A program made the position numbers and the translations under genes. This document shows positions 6,251 through 12,816 of a stretch of DNA of 16,861 nucleotides, one piece after another. The stretch is from Actinomycetota bacterium (GTDB taxonomy: Bacteria > Actinomycetota > Actinomycetes > S36-B12): the NCBI GenBank assembly GCA_947472655.1, contig CANJCG010000024.1, forward strand, positions 1-16,861, written 5' to 3'. Position 1 is the stretch's first letter; every line of letters starts with the position of its first letter. The notes beneath the pieces are model-generated. The model was not told where the DNA came from, did not search any database, and saw nothing but the letters and a program-made list of their open reading frames with translations.

Positions 6251-8260
6251 TTACTCCGAAAGTTGCTGGTCACGCTTTGCCAGGCGCGCTAGGTGTTCGT
6301 TATACACATTCATTTGTGCATTACCATCACGATCAGCTTGCCTGTCATTGCGTTTGGACTCGCGGTCGTCACTTCGTGACCATTGAATTGCAATAACCAC
6401 CATGACTAAGACCGATGGAATCTCGGCAAGAGCCCAAGCGATCTGACCACCTGTAAGTGAATCAGCGAGTAAGTCGGCCATCCAAGGCGGGCGAACAATT
6501 GAGTACCACTCAGGAGCTAGTGAAAGATTTGAACTCATCATCAAAACAACAGCGAAAAATCCGTGCACCGAAATCGCAAGTAACAGCATCATGAAGCGAC
6601 CCCAGTAAGGCAATGGCTTTGGGCGCGGATCGATTCCCATGATCACCCAATAGAATAGGTATCCGGCAAATAAGAAATGCAATTGCATGTAAATATGTCC
6701 GATGTGACTTCCCATGAGCCAGCCAAAAGCGGGCGTGAAGTAAAGCCCATAAAGACCTATGACGTAGATCAAGAAAACATAGAACGGATTCGTCAATATT
6801 CGTGTGGGCCAACTGTGTAGGAACCACACCACCCATTCACGCGGCCCGCGTTCATTGCCGTGCGATGGTTTGATTGCGCGTAGTGCCAAAGTGGCTGGCG
6901 CTCCGAGCACTAACAGGATCGGTGCCAGCATTGCCATTGTCATGTGTTCTGTCATGTGCAAAGACACAGAGACTTGTGAATACACAGAGATGCCAGAGTT
7001 CGTGCACCAGATAACAACGCTGATGCCGAGCAACCAAGAAATCGTGCGGCCCCAAGGCCACTTATCGCCACGGCTGAGCAACCGGGCGACACCGAAGCAA
7101 TACAGCCCTGCAGCAATGAGCGCACCAGTCAAGAAAAGTGGATCAAGGCGAAAGCCAAATACAACTCGTAAAACGGTTGGCTCTGGCGGGTACGCGAAAC
7201 CTAAGAGGCTCTCTCCGTAACTACCAAACTGCGTTTCAACGCGAGGAGGCGCTGACGATGAGAGTGCGACACCCAAAGCTAGGGCCGTTCCCATCACGAC
7301 AAGTTCCCCGGCTGCAACACGCGCAAACATGCTCACACGGGATTGGGAAAAAGACTGAGCAAATTTTTTACGCATATTCCAAGCGATGAAACCAAGCGTG
7401 ACAAGCACAAAGACTTTTAACAGGATAATTCGTCCGTAGCCTGTGGTGAGCAGCTGTCCGATCGAATCCAAGCGGGTATAAGCATTCGCCAAACCGCTTG
7501 CAGCAACCAAGATAAAAGCGATAAGTGCAATTGGTGAAAAGCGCTGAATAGATTTTTGCAGAGGAAAGTCACTGCGAGTGGCATGCGCAGCTAAGGCATA
7601 CAACCCGCCGATCCAAAGAAAAGCAGCCAGAACGTGCGTGATGCCTGACGTTAATGCAAGCGCGTGATCGCCAAGGCCTGCACCGTGCCCACCGAGAGAT
7701 GGGAGCGAGGCGGCAATCATGGCTACGACAAGCCAACTGATTGCTGAGCCGGTGGAAGAACTCACGAAACACCCAAGTCCGATCACGATGGCAAGAAGTG
7801 TCGCGGCCATCAATGCCCGTGTAGCTGGAATCTCGTTTGCGTACGTTGCGATTACCTCTGGATTTAACGCTTCCAGGAGTGTCAGCCCCAAAATATTCGC
7901 CAAGGCAAACAGCATTTGCACCACGGCTAACACTGCCCAGACGCAGGCAGCGATCCCAGCGCGCATTAAGTCGCGGCGGCCGACTGCTGAGACAACACCG
8001 CCTTTTCCAGCTGGGTCAAGCACACTTGCGGCCAAGAGCCAACCAATGGTGGCGATTGCGGCTAAGTCAGTGATCAGTCGAAGTATCGGAGTACCCCAGA
8101 CGACAAGAGGTCCTGAATCAGGCAAACCTGCAGCTGGCTCCACATACGAGCCCCCCGTGATTACGAGGGAAATCGCCAAAATGCTCACGAGGGCCAAGGC
8201 AAGCACCAAGGTGATGATGGCAGGGGACGTCGAACCCTTTTTCGCTACTAACTGGCTCAT
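6251..8260 (-). CDS. ctaG: Fused CopD / CtaG (caa3-type) membrane protein, copper handling for oxidase assembly
   Basis: This polytopic membrane protein of 669 residues has at least 14 likely helices. The first ~340 residues include a CopD-like region, with GGHGAGLGDHALALTSGITHV (His192, His199, His209). From about 370 to 625 it is a caa3_CtaG domain, with SLHMTEHM (His435, His439), SHIGHIYMQLH (His519, His522, His528) and His566. The same fusion occurs across actinobacteria (Rv0102 in M. tuberculosis is the same type) and is tied to copper delivery to cytochrome c oxidase. The last ~40 residues are a charged cytoplasmic tail. A TTG at 8272 is in frame, but the ATG at 8260 is a better start. 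A 54-base dyad lies just upstream. The gene is followed after 2 bases by the L,D-transpeptidase-like gene. CsoR-like genes are not seen here. Confidence 0.88.
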   Translation of the reverse strand: MSQLVAKKGSTSPAIITLVLALALVSILAISLVITGGSYVEPAAGLPDSGPLVVWGTPILRLITDLAAIATIGWLLAASVLDPAGKGGVVSAVGRRDLMRAGIAACVWAVLAVVQMLFALANILGLTLLEALNPEVIATYANEIPATRALMAATLLAIVIGLGCFVSSSTGSAISWLVVAMIAASLPSLGGHGAGLGDHALALTSGITHVLAAFLWIGGLYALAAHATRSDFPLQKSIQRFSPIALIAFILVAASGLANAYTRLDSIGQLLTTGYGRIILLKVFVLVTLGFIAWNMRKKFAQSFSQSRVSMFARVAAGELVVMGTALALGVALSSSAPPRVETQFGSYGESLLGFAYPPEPTVLRVVFGFRLDPLFLTGALIAAGLYCFGVARLLSRGDKWPWGRTISWLLGISVVIWCTNSGISVYSQVSVSLHMTEHMTMAMLAPILLVLGAPATLALRAIKPSHGNERGPREWVVWFLHSWPTRILTNPFYVFLIYVIGLYGLYFTPAFGWLMGSHIGHIYMQLHFLFAGYLFYWVIMGIDPRPKPLPYWGRFMMLLLAISVHGFFAVVLMMSSNLSLAPEWYSIVRPPWMADLLADSLTGGQIAWALAEIPSVLVMVVIAIQWSRSDDRESKRNDRQADRDGNAQMNVYNEHLARLAKRDQQLSE

Positions 8261-8267
8261 GCCAGAT

Positions 8268-8321
8268 TCCAAGTGTGCACCCCATGACCCTACGCGGCTG
8301 CTGGGGTGAAAAGCACTTGGA
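8268..8321 (-). promoter_or_regulatory. Two-part stem-loop in the leader of copD-ctaG
   Basis: TCCAAGTG (8268-8275) pairs perfectly with CACTTGGA (8314-8321), and CACCCCA (8278-8284) pairs with TGGGGTG (8302-8308). This gives 15 base pairs in two stems, with a 2/5-base internal loop and a 17-base apical loop. On the copD-ctaG transcript the structure ends 7 bases before the ATG and includes the TTGGA that would serve as the ribosome site, so folding could block translation. It could also be a DNA operator with CACCCC/GGGGTG half-sites, which recall G/C-rich copper-repressor sites. The pairing is seen; the role is inferred. Confidence 0.5.
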
Positions 8322-8398
8322 TATCACCTCTGGCACACGCCTAGCTACCTTCTTGGGCACCTACCAATAACCGTGGCCCTATTCGACACAATAGGGGG

Positions 8399-8908
8399 AT
8401 GAATTCCCGTCCTTGGCTGCACTCGGTAACCCCGATTGCGCCGCCAAAGTCGGAAAATCCAACTGTGCGCTTTCTTTTGTATGCAGCTATCGTCACTGGC
8501 GTCTGGTCGGGTCTGCTTTCGCTCGTGATTTTTGCAATTGGTCGACTCTGTGGGGTGCCGTTTGCAGCTGCTCAAAGTCAGGACGATTCTGTTGGTCAGA
8601 TTCGCTGGTATGTACCTTTGCTGCTGCCGGTTCTTGCAGCTGTAGTCGGAGCGCTGTTATCTGCTTTGATTCTTGGTCGAAGTCATGCCAAAAGAATCAT
8701 TTTCTGGACAGGCTCGCTCATCGCATTGGTTTCAATGGCAGGTCCGATCATGCAACCCGATGAAGTCTTGTGGTCAACCCGGATTTTGCTTCTGTGTATG
8801 CATCTCATCACTTGGTTCCTAGTTGTGCCGCAGTTAGCACGCATAGTTGGAGACTCTGAGCCGCAGGCAAGTGAAATACGTGTCTTGAGTATGGAGTCAG
8901 CCAAGTGA
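8399..8908 (+). CDS. Small four-helix membrane protein, DUF6069-like
   Basis: This 169-residue protein has four hydrophobic segments (about 24-46, 70-92, 100-117, 130-147) and a polar N-terminal tail. The pattern of a third helix with SMAGP, followed by a helix with LCMHLITWFLVVPQL, resembles the actinobacterial DUF6069 family, whose function is unknown. It lacks the PSGH and SRxxxxxH motifs of PAP2 phosphatases, so it does not replace the phosphatase often found beside ubiA in mycobacteria. It also does not look like a GtrA protein such as Rv3789. Its stop overlaps the ubiA GTG by 4 bases (GTGA), so the two are translationally coupled. A role in DPA synthesis or transport is a guess from position. 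A run of five G bases abuts the ATG. Confidence 0.8.
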   Translation: MNSRPWLHSVTPIAPPKSENPTVRFLLYAAIVTGVWSGLLSLVIFAIGRLCGVPFAAAQSQDDSVGQIRWYVPLLLPVLAAVVGALLSALILGRSHAKRIIFWTGSLIALVSMAGPIMQPDEVLWSTRILLLCMHLITWFLVVPQLARIVGDSEPQASEIRVLSMESAK

Positions 8909-9810
8909 CAATAAGCGTCAATTCACGTCCGAGAGTTGTTGCCGCGGTCGTCGCGCTTCGTCCGAGGCAGTGGCTGAAGAACATCTTGGTCTTTGCAGCG
9001 CCGCTGGCGGCTGGAGCTGTCTTTGACGTCGACGTCTTCTGGCCAACAGTCGGTGCCTTCATTGCCTTTTGTCTAATATCAAGTTCGACCTATCTCATCA
9101 ATGACTTACGGGATATCACAGCTGATCAGCTTCACCCAACTAAGCGTTACCGCCCGATTCCGGCAGGCGAATTGGCACCGGCAGTGGCCGTTGCGATATC
9201 TGGGGTTCTCGTTGTCGCTGCTCTGGCCTTGTCATTCTGGATTCGTCCAGAGCTGGCGGGTGTTATTGCAATTTACTTTGTTTTCACTTTGGCTTATTCG
9301 CTTGGCTTAAAGCATGAGCCAGTTATTGAGCTCGCGTTGCTGTCAATGGGATTTTTGTTACGCGCCATCGCAGGCGGTGTAGCGTCAGACTTACCAATTT
9401 CGCAGTGGTTTTTAATTGTTGCTGGCTTCGGTTCGCTTTTCATGGCCGCAGGAAAACGCTACTGCGAACTTGCTTGGCTCGAAGCTGTTGAAAATGGGCA
9501 TCCGGAAATCAGGAGAAAAAGCCTCGAGGGTTACACAGTGGGGTATTTGCGGTTTGTCTGGGGAACTGCAGCAGCGGTAACCATCACGGCTTATTGTCTA
9601 TGGGCCTTTGAAGTCGGTACTGCGCCGTCAACATTGCCTTGGGCGCAGTGGAGCGTTTTGCCATTTGTGCTTGCAATTCTTCGCTATGGGGTAGGCATCG
9701 ATCGCGGCCAAGCTGAGGCGCCCGAAGATGCCGTACTCCGTGATCGAGTGTTGCTCGCCTTAGGCTTTGTCTGGGTCGTGCTCTTCGGCTTCGGTGCTTT
9801 GGGGGTCTGA
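8905..9810 (+). CDS. ubiA: Decaprenyl-phosphate phosphoribosyltransferase (DPPR synthase), UbiA family
   Basis: This 301-residue integral membrane prenyltransferase-fold enzyme transfers 5-phosphoribose from PRPP to decaprenyl phosphate, the first committed step toward the arabinan donor DPA. The start LRPRQWLKNILVFAAP and the motif with Asn66, Asp67, Asp70 and Asp74, followed by HPTKRYRPIPAG, are diagnostic of the Rv3806c group and not of quinone or heme UbiA enzymes. Further conserved parts are YSLGLKHEPVIEL, LLRAIAGG, KRYCEL and SLEGYT. About eight or nine membrane helices are expected. The GTG start overlaps the upstream stop, with GGAG at 8893-8896 as ribosome site. The dprE1 gene starts 1 base after the stop. 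The 5-phosphate must be removed by a phosphatase that is not in this window. Confidence 0.95.
   Translation: MTISVNSRPRVVAAVVALRPRQWLKNILVFAAPLAAGAVFDVDVFWPTVGAFIAFCLISSSTYLINDLRDITADQLHPTKRYRPIPAGELAPAVAVAISGVLVVAALALSFWIRPELAGVIAIYFVFTLAYSLGLKHEPVIELALLSMGFLLRAIAGGVASDLPISQWFLIVAGFGSLFMAAGKRYCELAWLEAVENGHPEIRRKSLEGYTVGYLRFVWGTAAAVTITAYCLWAFEVGTAPSTLPWAQWSVLPFVLAILRYGVGIDRGQAEAPEDAVLRDRVLLALGFVWVVLFGFGALGV
9801..9805 (+). promoter_or_regulatory. Ribosome site that fixes the dprE1 start
   Basis: GGGGG at 9801-9805, at the end of ubiA, lies 6 bases before the ATG at 9812. This supports that start over an in-frame GTG at 9767, which would add 15 residues overlapping ubiA. Confidence 0.6.
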
Positions 9811-9811
9811 T

Positions 9812-11170
9812 ATGTCTCTATCAATCTCGGATCAGGAGCAGCTCCTCACTGGGTGGGGTCGCACCTGTCCGAGCCTTGCGCGGGTTCAACCTTGCTCCTC
9901 TACTGAAGAAGTTCAGCAAGCGGTGCGGTCGGCCGGCGCTCGAGGCGTACTTGCTCGTGGACTTGGCCGTTCATACGGAGACGCGGCACAAAGTGGTGGC
10001 GGAACAGTTCTTGATCTCCACGCCTTTGACGAGGTTTCTTATGACCCCGTCTTGGGCACTGTCACTGCCGGTGCCGGCGCGAGCCTTGATTCGGTGATGA
10101 AGGCGATTGTCCCAGCTGGTGCATTTGTGCCTGTTACTCCAGGCACTCGGATGGTGACAGTGGGCGGAGCAATCAGTTCAGATGTGCACGGTAAAAATCA
10201 CCATGTTGATGGCACGTTTGGTGCACACGTTCTAGCTCTCACATTGATAGATGGCTCTGGGGAAGTTCGCGAACTAAGACCTGATGGAGATTCTGCTGCG
10301 CAGTTCTGGGCAACCATCGGAGGTATGGGACTTACCGGTGTCATCACTCAAGCAACATTCGATGTCATTCCACTTACGAGCTCACTTATCAGCGTCGATA
10401 CCCAGCGCGCTAACGATCTAGATGAAGTCATGTCAACGATGGTGTCGGGGGACGATAAGTATCGCTATACCGTTGCTTGGATTGACACAGTTTCACAAAG
10501 TGCGCGAGGTGTCATCACAAGCGGCGATCATGCAGCAATTGAGCAATTGAGTGCGAAGCAACGCACGCATGCATTGGCCTTTGAGCCAAAGGCCATCGCA
10601 ACCGCGCCACCAATTTTTCCAAGTGGTTTGCTCAACAAACTCACTATTCGAGCCTTCAACGAGGCATGGTTTCGTAAGGCTCCAAAATCTCAGACAGGTG
10701 ATCTACAATCGATTAGCGCTTTCTTCCACCCACTTGATGGTGTGCAAGATTGGAATCGAATTTATGGGCCGCGAGGGTTTTTGCAGTACCAATGCGTGGT
10801 TCCAGATTCGGCAAGTCATCTCATCCGTGTGGCTCTCGACAAACTGAGGGATGTTGGAGCTCCAAGTTTCTTAACAGTCTTGAAGCGATTTGGCCCGGCT
10901 AACCCGGCCCCGCTGTCATTTCCTCAGCAAGGATGGACTCTGGCCGCTGATGTACCTGCCGGCGTTGAAGGCCTTGGACAAGCGCTTGACGACCTTGACC
11001 ACTTGATTGCAGAGGCAGGCGGGCGGTTGTATCTAGCAAAAGACTCACGTCAGTCACCACAAATGTTCGCGCGCACGTACCCAAGACTGAGTGAGTGGCA
11101 ACAGGTTCGTGATCAGCTCGATCCACGTGGTGTGTTTACTTCAGACCTCGCCCGAAGACTTTCTATCTAG
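9812..11170 (+). CDS. dprE1: Decaprenylphosphoryl-beta-D-ribose 2'-oxidase DprE1
   Basis: This 452-residue FAD enzyme oxidises decaprenylphosphoryl ribose at C2' to the keto intermediate; with DprE2 this epimerises ribose to arabinose. FAD-binding motifs are RGLGRSYGDAAQ (49-60) and PGTRMVTVGGAISSDVHGKNHH (from 110), with His126 matching His132 of the M. tuberculosis enzyme. The C-terminal half has FLQYQCVVP, GGRLYLAKDSR (Lys410 matching catalytic Lys418) and FTSDLARRL. The enzyme is close to the mycobacterial length of 461. At the site of Cys387, the covalent target of benzothiazinones in GWNICVD, this protein reads GWTLAAD with Ala378, so it should resist covalent inhibition. It is coupled to ubiA (1-base gap) and followed by dprE2 after 44 bases. 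Confidence 0.95.
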   Translation: MSLSISDQEQLLTGWGRTCPSLARVQPCSSTEEVQQAVRSAGARGVLARGLGRSYGDAAQSGGGTVLDLHAFDEVSYDPVLGTVTAGAGASLDSVMKAIVPAGAFVPVTPGTRMVTVGGAISSDVHGKNHHVDGTFGAHVLALTLIDGSGEVRELRPDGDSAAQFWATIGGMGLTGVITQATFDVIPLTSSLISVDTQRANDLDEVMSTMVSGDDKYRYTVAWIDTVSQSARGVITSGDHAAIEQLSAKQRTHALAFEPKAIATAPPIFPSGLLNKLTIRAFNEAWFRKAPKSQTGDLQSISAFFHPLDGVQDWNRIYGPRGFLQYQCVVPDSASHLIRVALDKLRDVGAPSFLTVLKRFGPANPAPLSFPQQGWTLAADVPAGVEGLGQALDDLDHLIAEAGGRLYLAKDSRQSPQMFARTYPRLSEWQQVRDQLDPRGVFTSDLARRLSI

Positions 11171-11203
11171 TAACTACAACGCTTCTCACGAATAACCACA
11201 ATT

Positions 11204-11210
11204 AAGGGGA
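11204..11210 (+). promoter_or_regulatory. Ribosome site of dprE2
   Basis: AAGGGGA lies 4 bases before the ATG at 11215. It confirms the start codon after the 44-base gap from dprE1, which otherwise shows no terminator-like hairpin. Confidence 0.6.
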
Positions 11211-11214
11211 ACAG

Positions 11215-11973
11215 ATGAATGACGCATTGGGTGAACCGCAGTCAGTACTCGTACTCGGCGGAACCAGCGAGATCGCACTCGCCACTGTTCGTGCGCTTCC
11301 TCGCAGTCGCCTCCGTCGTATTGTTCTCGCGGCTCGACCTTCCGTCGCCCGCAATGCTGCGGTTGCCGCCTTAACCGCAGATGGCATTGTCGGGGTAACT
11401 GCACTGGACTTCGATGCGCGCACCACGCAAGGGCACGGAGCCTTCGTTGATGGAATTTTTGATGCAGGCGATATTGACATCGTCCTTCTCGCATTTGGTG
11501 TTCTGGGTGACCAAGAAGAAGCTGAAGCCAATCCTGACCTTGCAGTAGAAATGGCTACTACGAACTACACAGGCGCAGTCAGTATCGGATTGCACGTTGC
11601 GCGCAGACTACGCACGCAGGGGCACGGATCACTCGTTGTGTATTCCAGTGTTGCCGGTGATAGAGCTCGACGATCTAACTTCATTTATGGATCTACTAAA
11701 GCCGGATTGGATGCTTTTGCGCAGGGTCTTGGCGATGCCTTGCATGGAACCGGTGCACATGTGCTTGTGGTACGACCTGGCATGGTGCGCACACGAATGA
11801 CCGAAGGACTTCCGGAAGCTCCGATGACTACTGACGCCAACGTTGTCGCGGACATTGTGGTGAAGTCATTGCGCAAAGGTAAGGAAACGGTGTACGCACC
11901 AGGTCCGTTACGTTTTGTCATGGCGGGTTTAAAGTCCATGCCACGACCAGTGTTTCGCAAGCTTCCGCGTTAG
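11215..11973 (+). CDS. dprE2: Decaprenylphospho-beta-D-erythro-pentofuranosid-2-ulose 2-reductase DprE2
   Basis: This 252-residue short-chain dehydrogenase reduces the DprE1 keto product with NADH or NADPH to decaprenylphosphoryl arabinose, the donor for arabinan in the cell wall. Visible motifs are LVLGGTSEIA (12-21) for the nucleotide, FDAR after the Rossmann core, AFGVLGD, SSVAGDRARRSNFIYGSTKAG (Ser144/145, Tyr158, Lys162) and RPGMVRTRM. The C-terminus, APGPLRFVMAGLKSMPRPVFRKLPR, closely matches DprE2 of mycobacteria (FRKLP end). It is the last gene of the DPA operon. The convergent reductase gene ends 19 bases downstream, with no obvious terminator between. Confidence 0.94.
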   Translation: MNDALGEPQSVLVLGGTSEIALATVRALPRSRLRRIVLAARPSVARNAAVAALTADGIVGVTALDFDARTTQGHGAFVDGIFDAGDIDIVLLAFGVLGDQEEAEANPDLAVEMATTNYTGAVSIGLHVARRLRTQGHGSLVVYSSVAGDRARRSNFIYGSTKAGLDAFAQGLGDALHGTGAHVLVVRPGMVRTRMTEGLPEAPMTTDANVVADIVVKSLRKGKETVYAPGPLRFVMAGLKSMPRPVFRKLPR

Positions 11974-11992
11974 TCAGGAAAGATCAAATGTA

Positions 11993-12745
11993 TTAGTTAG
12001 GTCCACCTGAAACAGAAATTGTTTGTCCGGTGATGTATCCACCCTTTTCTGAAAGCAAAAAGCAAGTCATCTCGGCGATTTCTTCTGATGTCCCTGCACG
12101 TTGCATCGGAATCGAGGCCCGCATTTGTTTTTGGGTGACGGCGTCGACCGTAGCTACGCGCGGTGTCTCGGTAAATCCAGGGGAGACGCAGTTGATGCGC
12201 ACATTTGGCGCAAGGGCAAGGCTGGCGCGGGCAGTAAAGGCGTTCAAAGCTGCCTTAGAAGTCCCATATGCAAGTTGAATCGCATTAGGACGCTCGGCCG
12301 CGTTAGACGAAATATTCACGATGCTCCCGCTACCTCGAGCGAGCATGTCATCTTTGACGAGCCAAGTAAGGTGGAATGCTGCATCGAGGTTTGCAGCAAA
12401 CATCGCCTTCCAGGTGCGCAAAGTCAGTTCATGCGGATCTTGAATTTTCGTGTAGGCGGCGTTATTCACCAATAAATCGATAGATCCGAATTTTTCGAGA
12501 ACTGACACGACGAGTTGTTCACGCGCATGTTCATCTGAGATATCAGCTTGGAATAGTGCAGCTGTGCCCCCGGCAGTGTTAATGCGGTCGCAGGTGTCCT
12601 GAGCCATGGTTACGTCACTTCGGAAATTAATTGCCACAGTTGCGCCACGCGCTGCCAGCATTTCAGAGATAGCTCCGCCAATTCCTTTGCCACCACCTGT
12701 AACGAGTGCGACTTTCCCAGTGAACTCTTTGTTCACACTTGTCAT
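11993..12745 (-). CDS. FabG-like short-chain dehydrogenase/reductase
   Basis: This 250-residue classical SDR has TGGGKGIG (16-23) for NAD(P), NNAA (94-97), the catalytic Ser147 in NISSNAA, and YxxxK with Tyr160 and Lys164. The end, GGYITGQTISVSGGPN, is typical of the 3-oxoacyl-ACP reductase/glucose dehydrogenase group. Substrate specificity cannot be read; annotation as FabG would be generic. It is not part of the DPA operon, since it is on the opposite strand. GAGGG lies about 7 bases before the ATG. It is divergent from the DHA2 exporter with only 71 bases between the start codons, so the two promoters must be closely spaced. Confidence 0.85.
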   Translation of the reverse strand: MTSVNKEFTGKVALVTGGGKGIGGAISEMLAARGATVAINFRSDVTMAQDTCDRINTAGGTAALFQADISDEHAREQLVVSVLEKFGSIDLLVNNAAYTKIQDPHELTLRTWKAMFAANLDAAFHLTWLVKDDMLARGSGSIVNISSNAAERPNAIQLAYGTSKAALNAFTARASLALAPNVRINCVSPGFTETPRVATVDAVTQKQMRASIPMQRAGTSEEIAEMTCFLLSEKGGYITGQTISVSGGPN

Positions 12746-12816
12746 GAATCGACCCTCAATCTCGTAATCTCAATGACCAAGAAAGTAGCAGGGTTACTGG
12801 TTGCGATTTTGGAGTA

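Noticed and set aside
7719..8309. A 196-codon open frame on the plus strand opposite copD-ctaG
   Set aside because: It is antisense to a strongly conserved membrane protein gene, its protein is a low-complexity mirror of the membrane segments, and it has no recognisable motif.
8399..8908. The small membrane protein as the PAP2 phosphatase or GtrA protein of the DPA pathway
   Set aside because: It lacks the PAP2 catalytic motifs, and its length and helix sequences fit DUF6069 better than GtrA.
12755..12774. Direct repeats CTCAAT and AATCTC between the FabG-like gene and the DHA2 exporter
   Set aside because: The copies are only 6 bases long and 8-14 bases apart, without a dyad. They could be a regulator site but are not distinguishable from chance.
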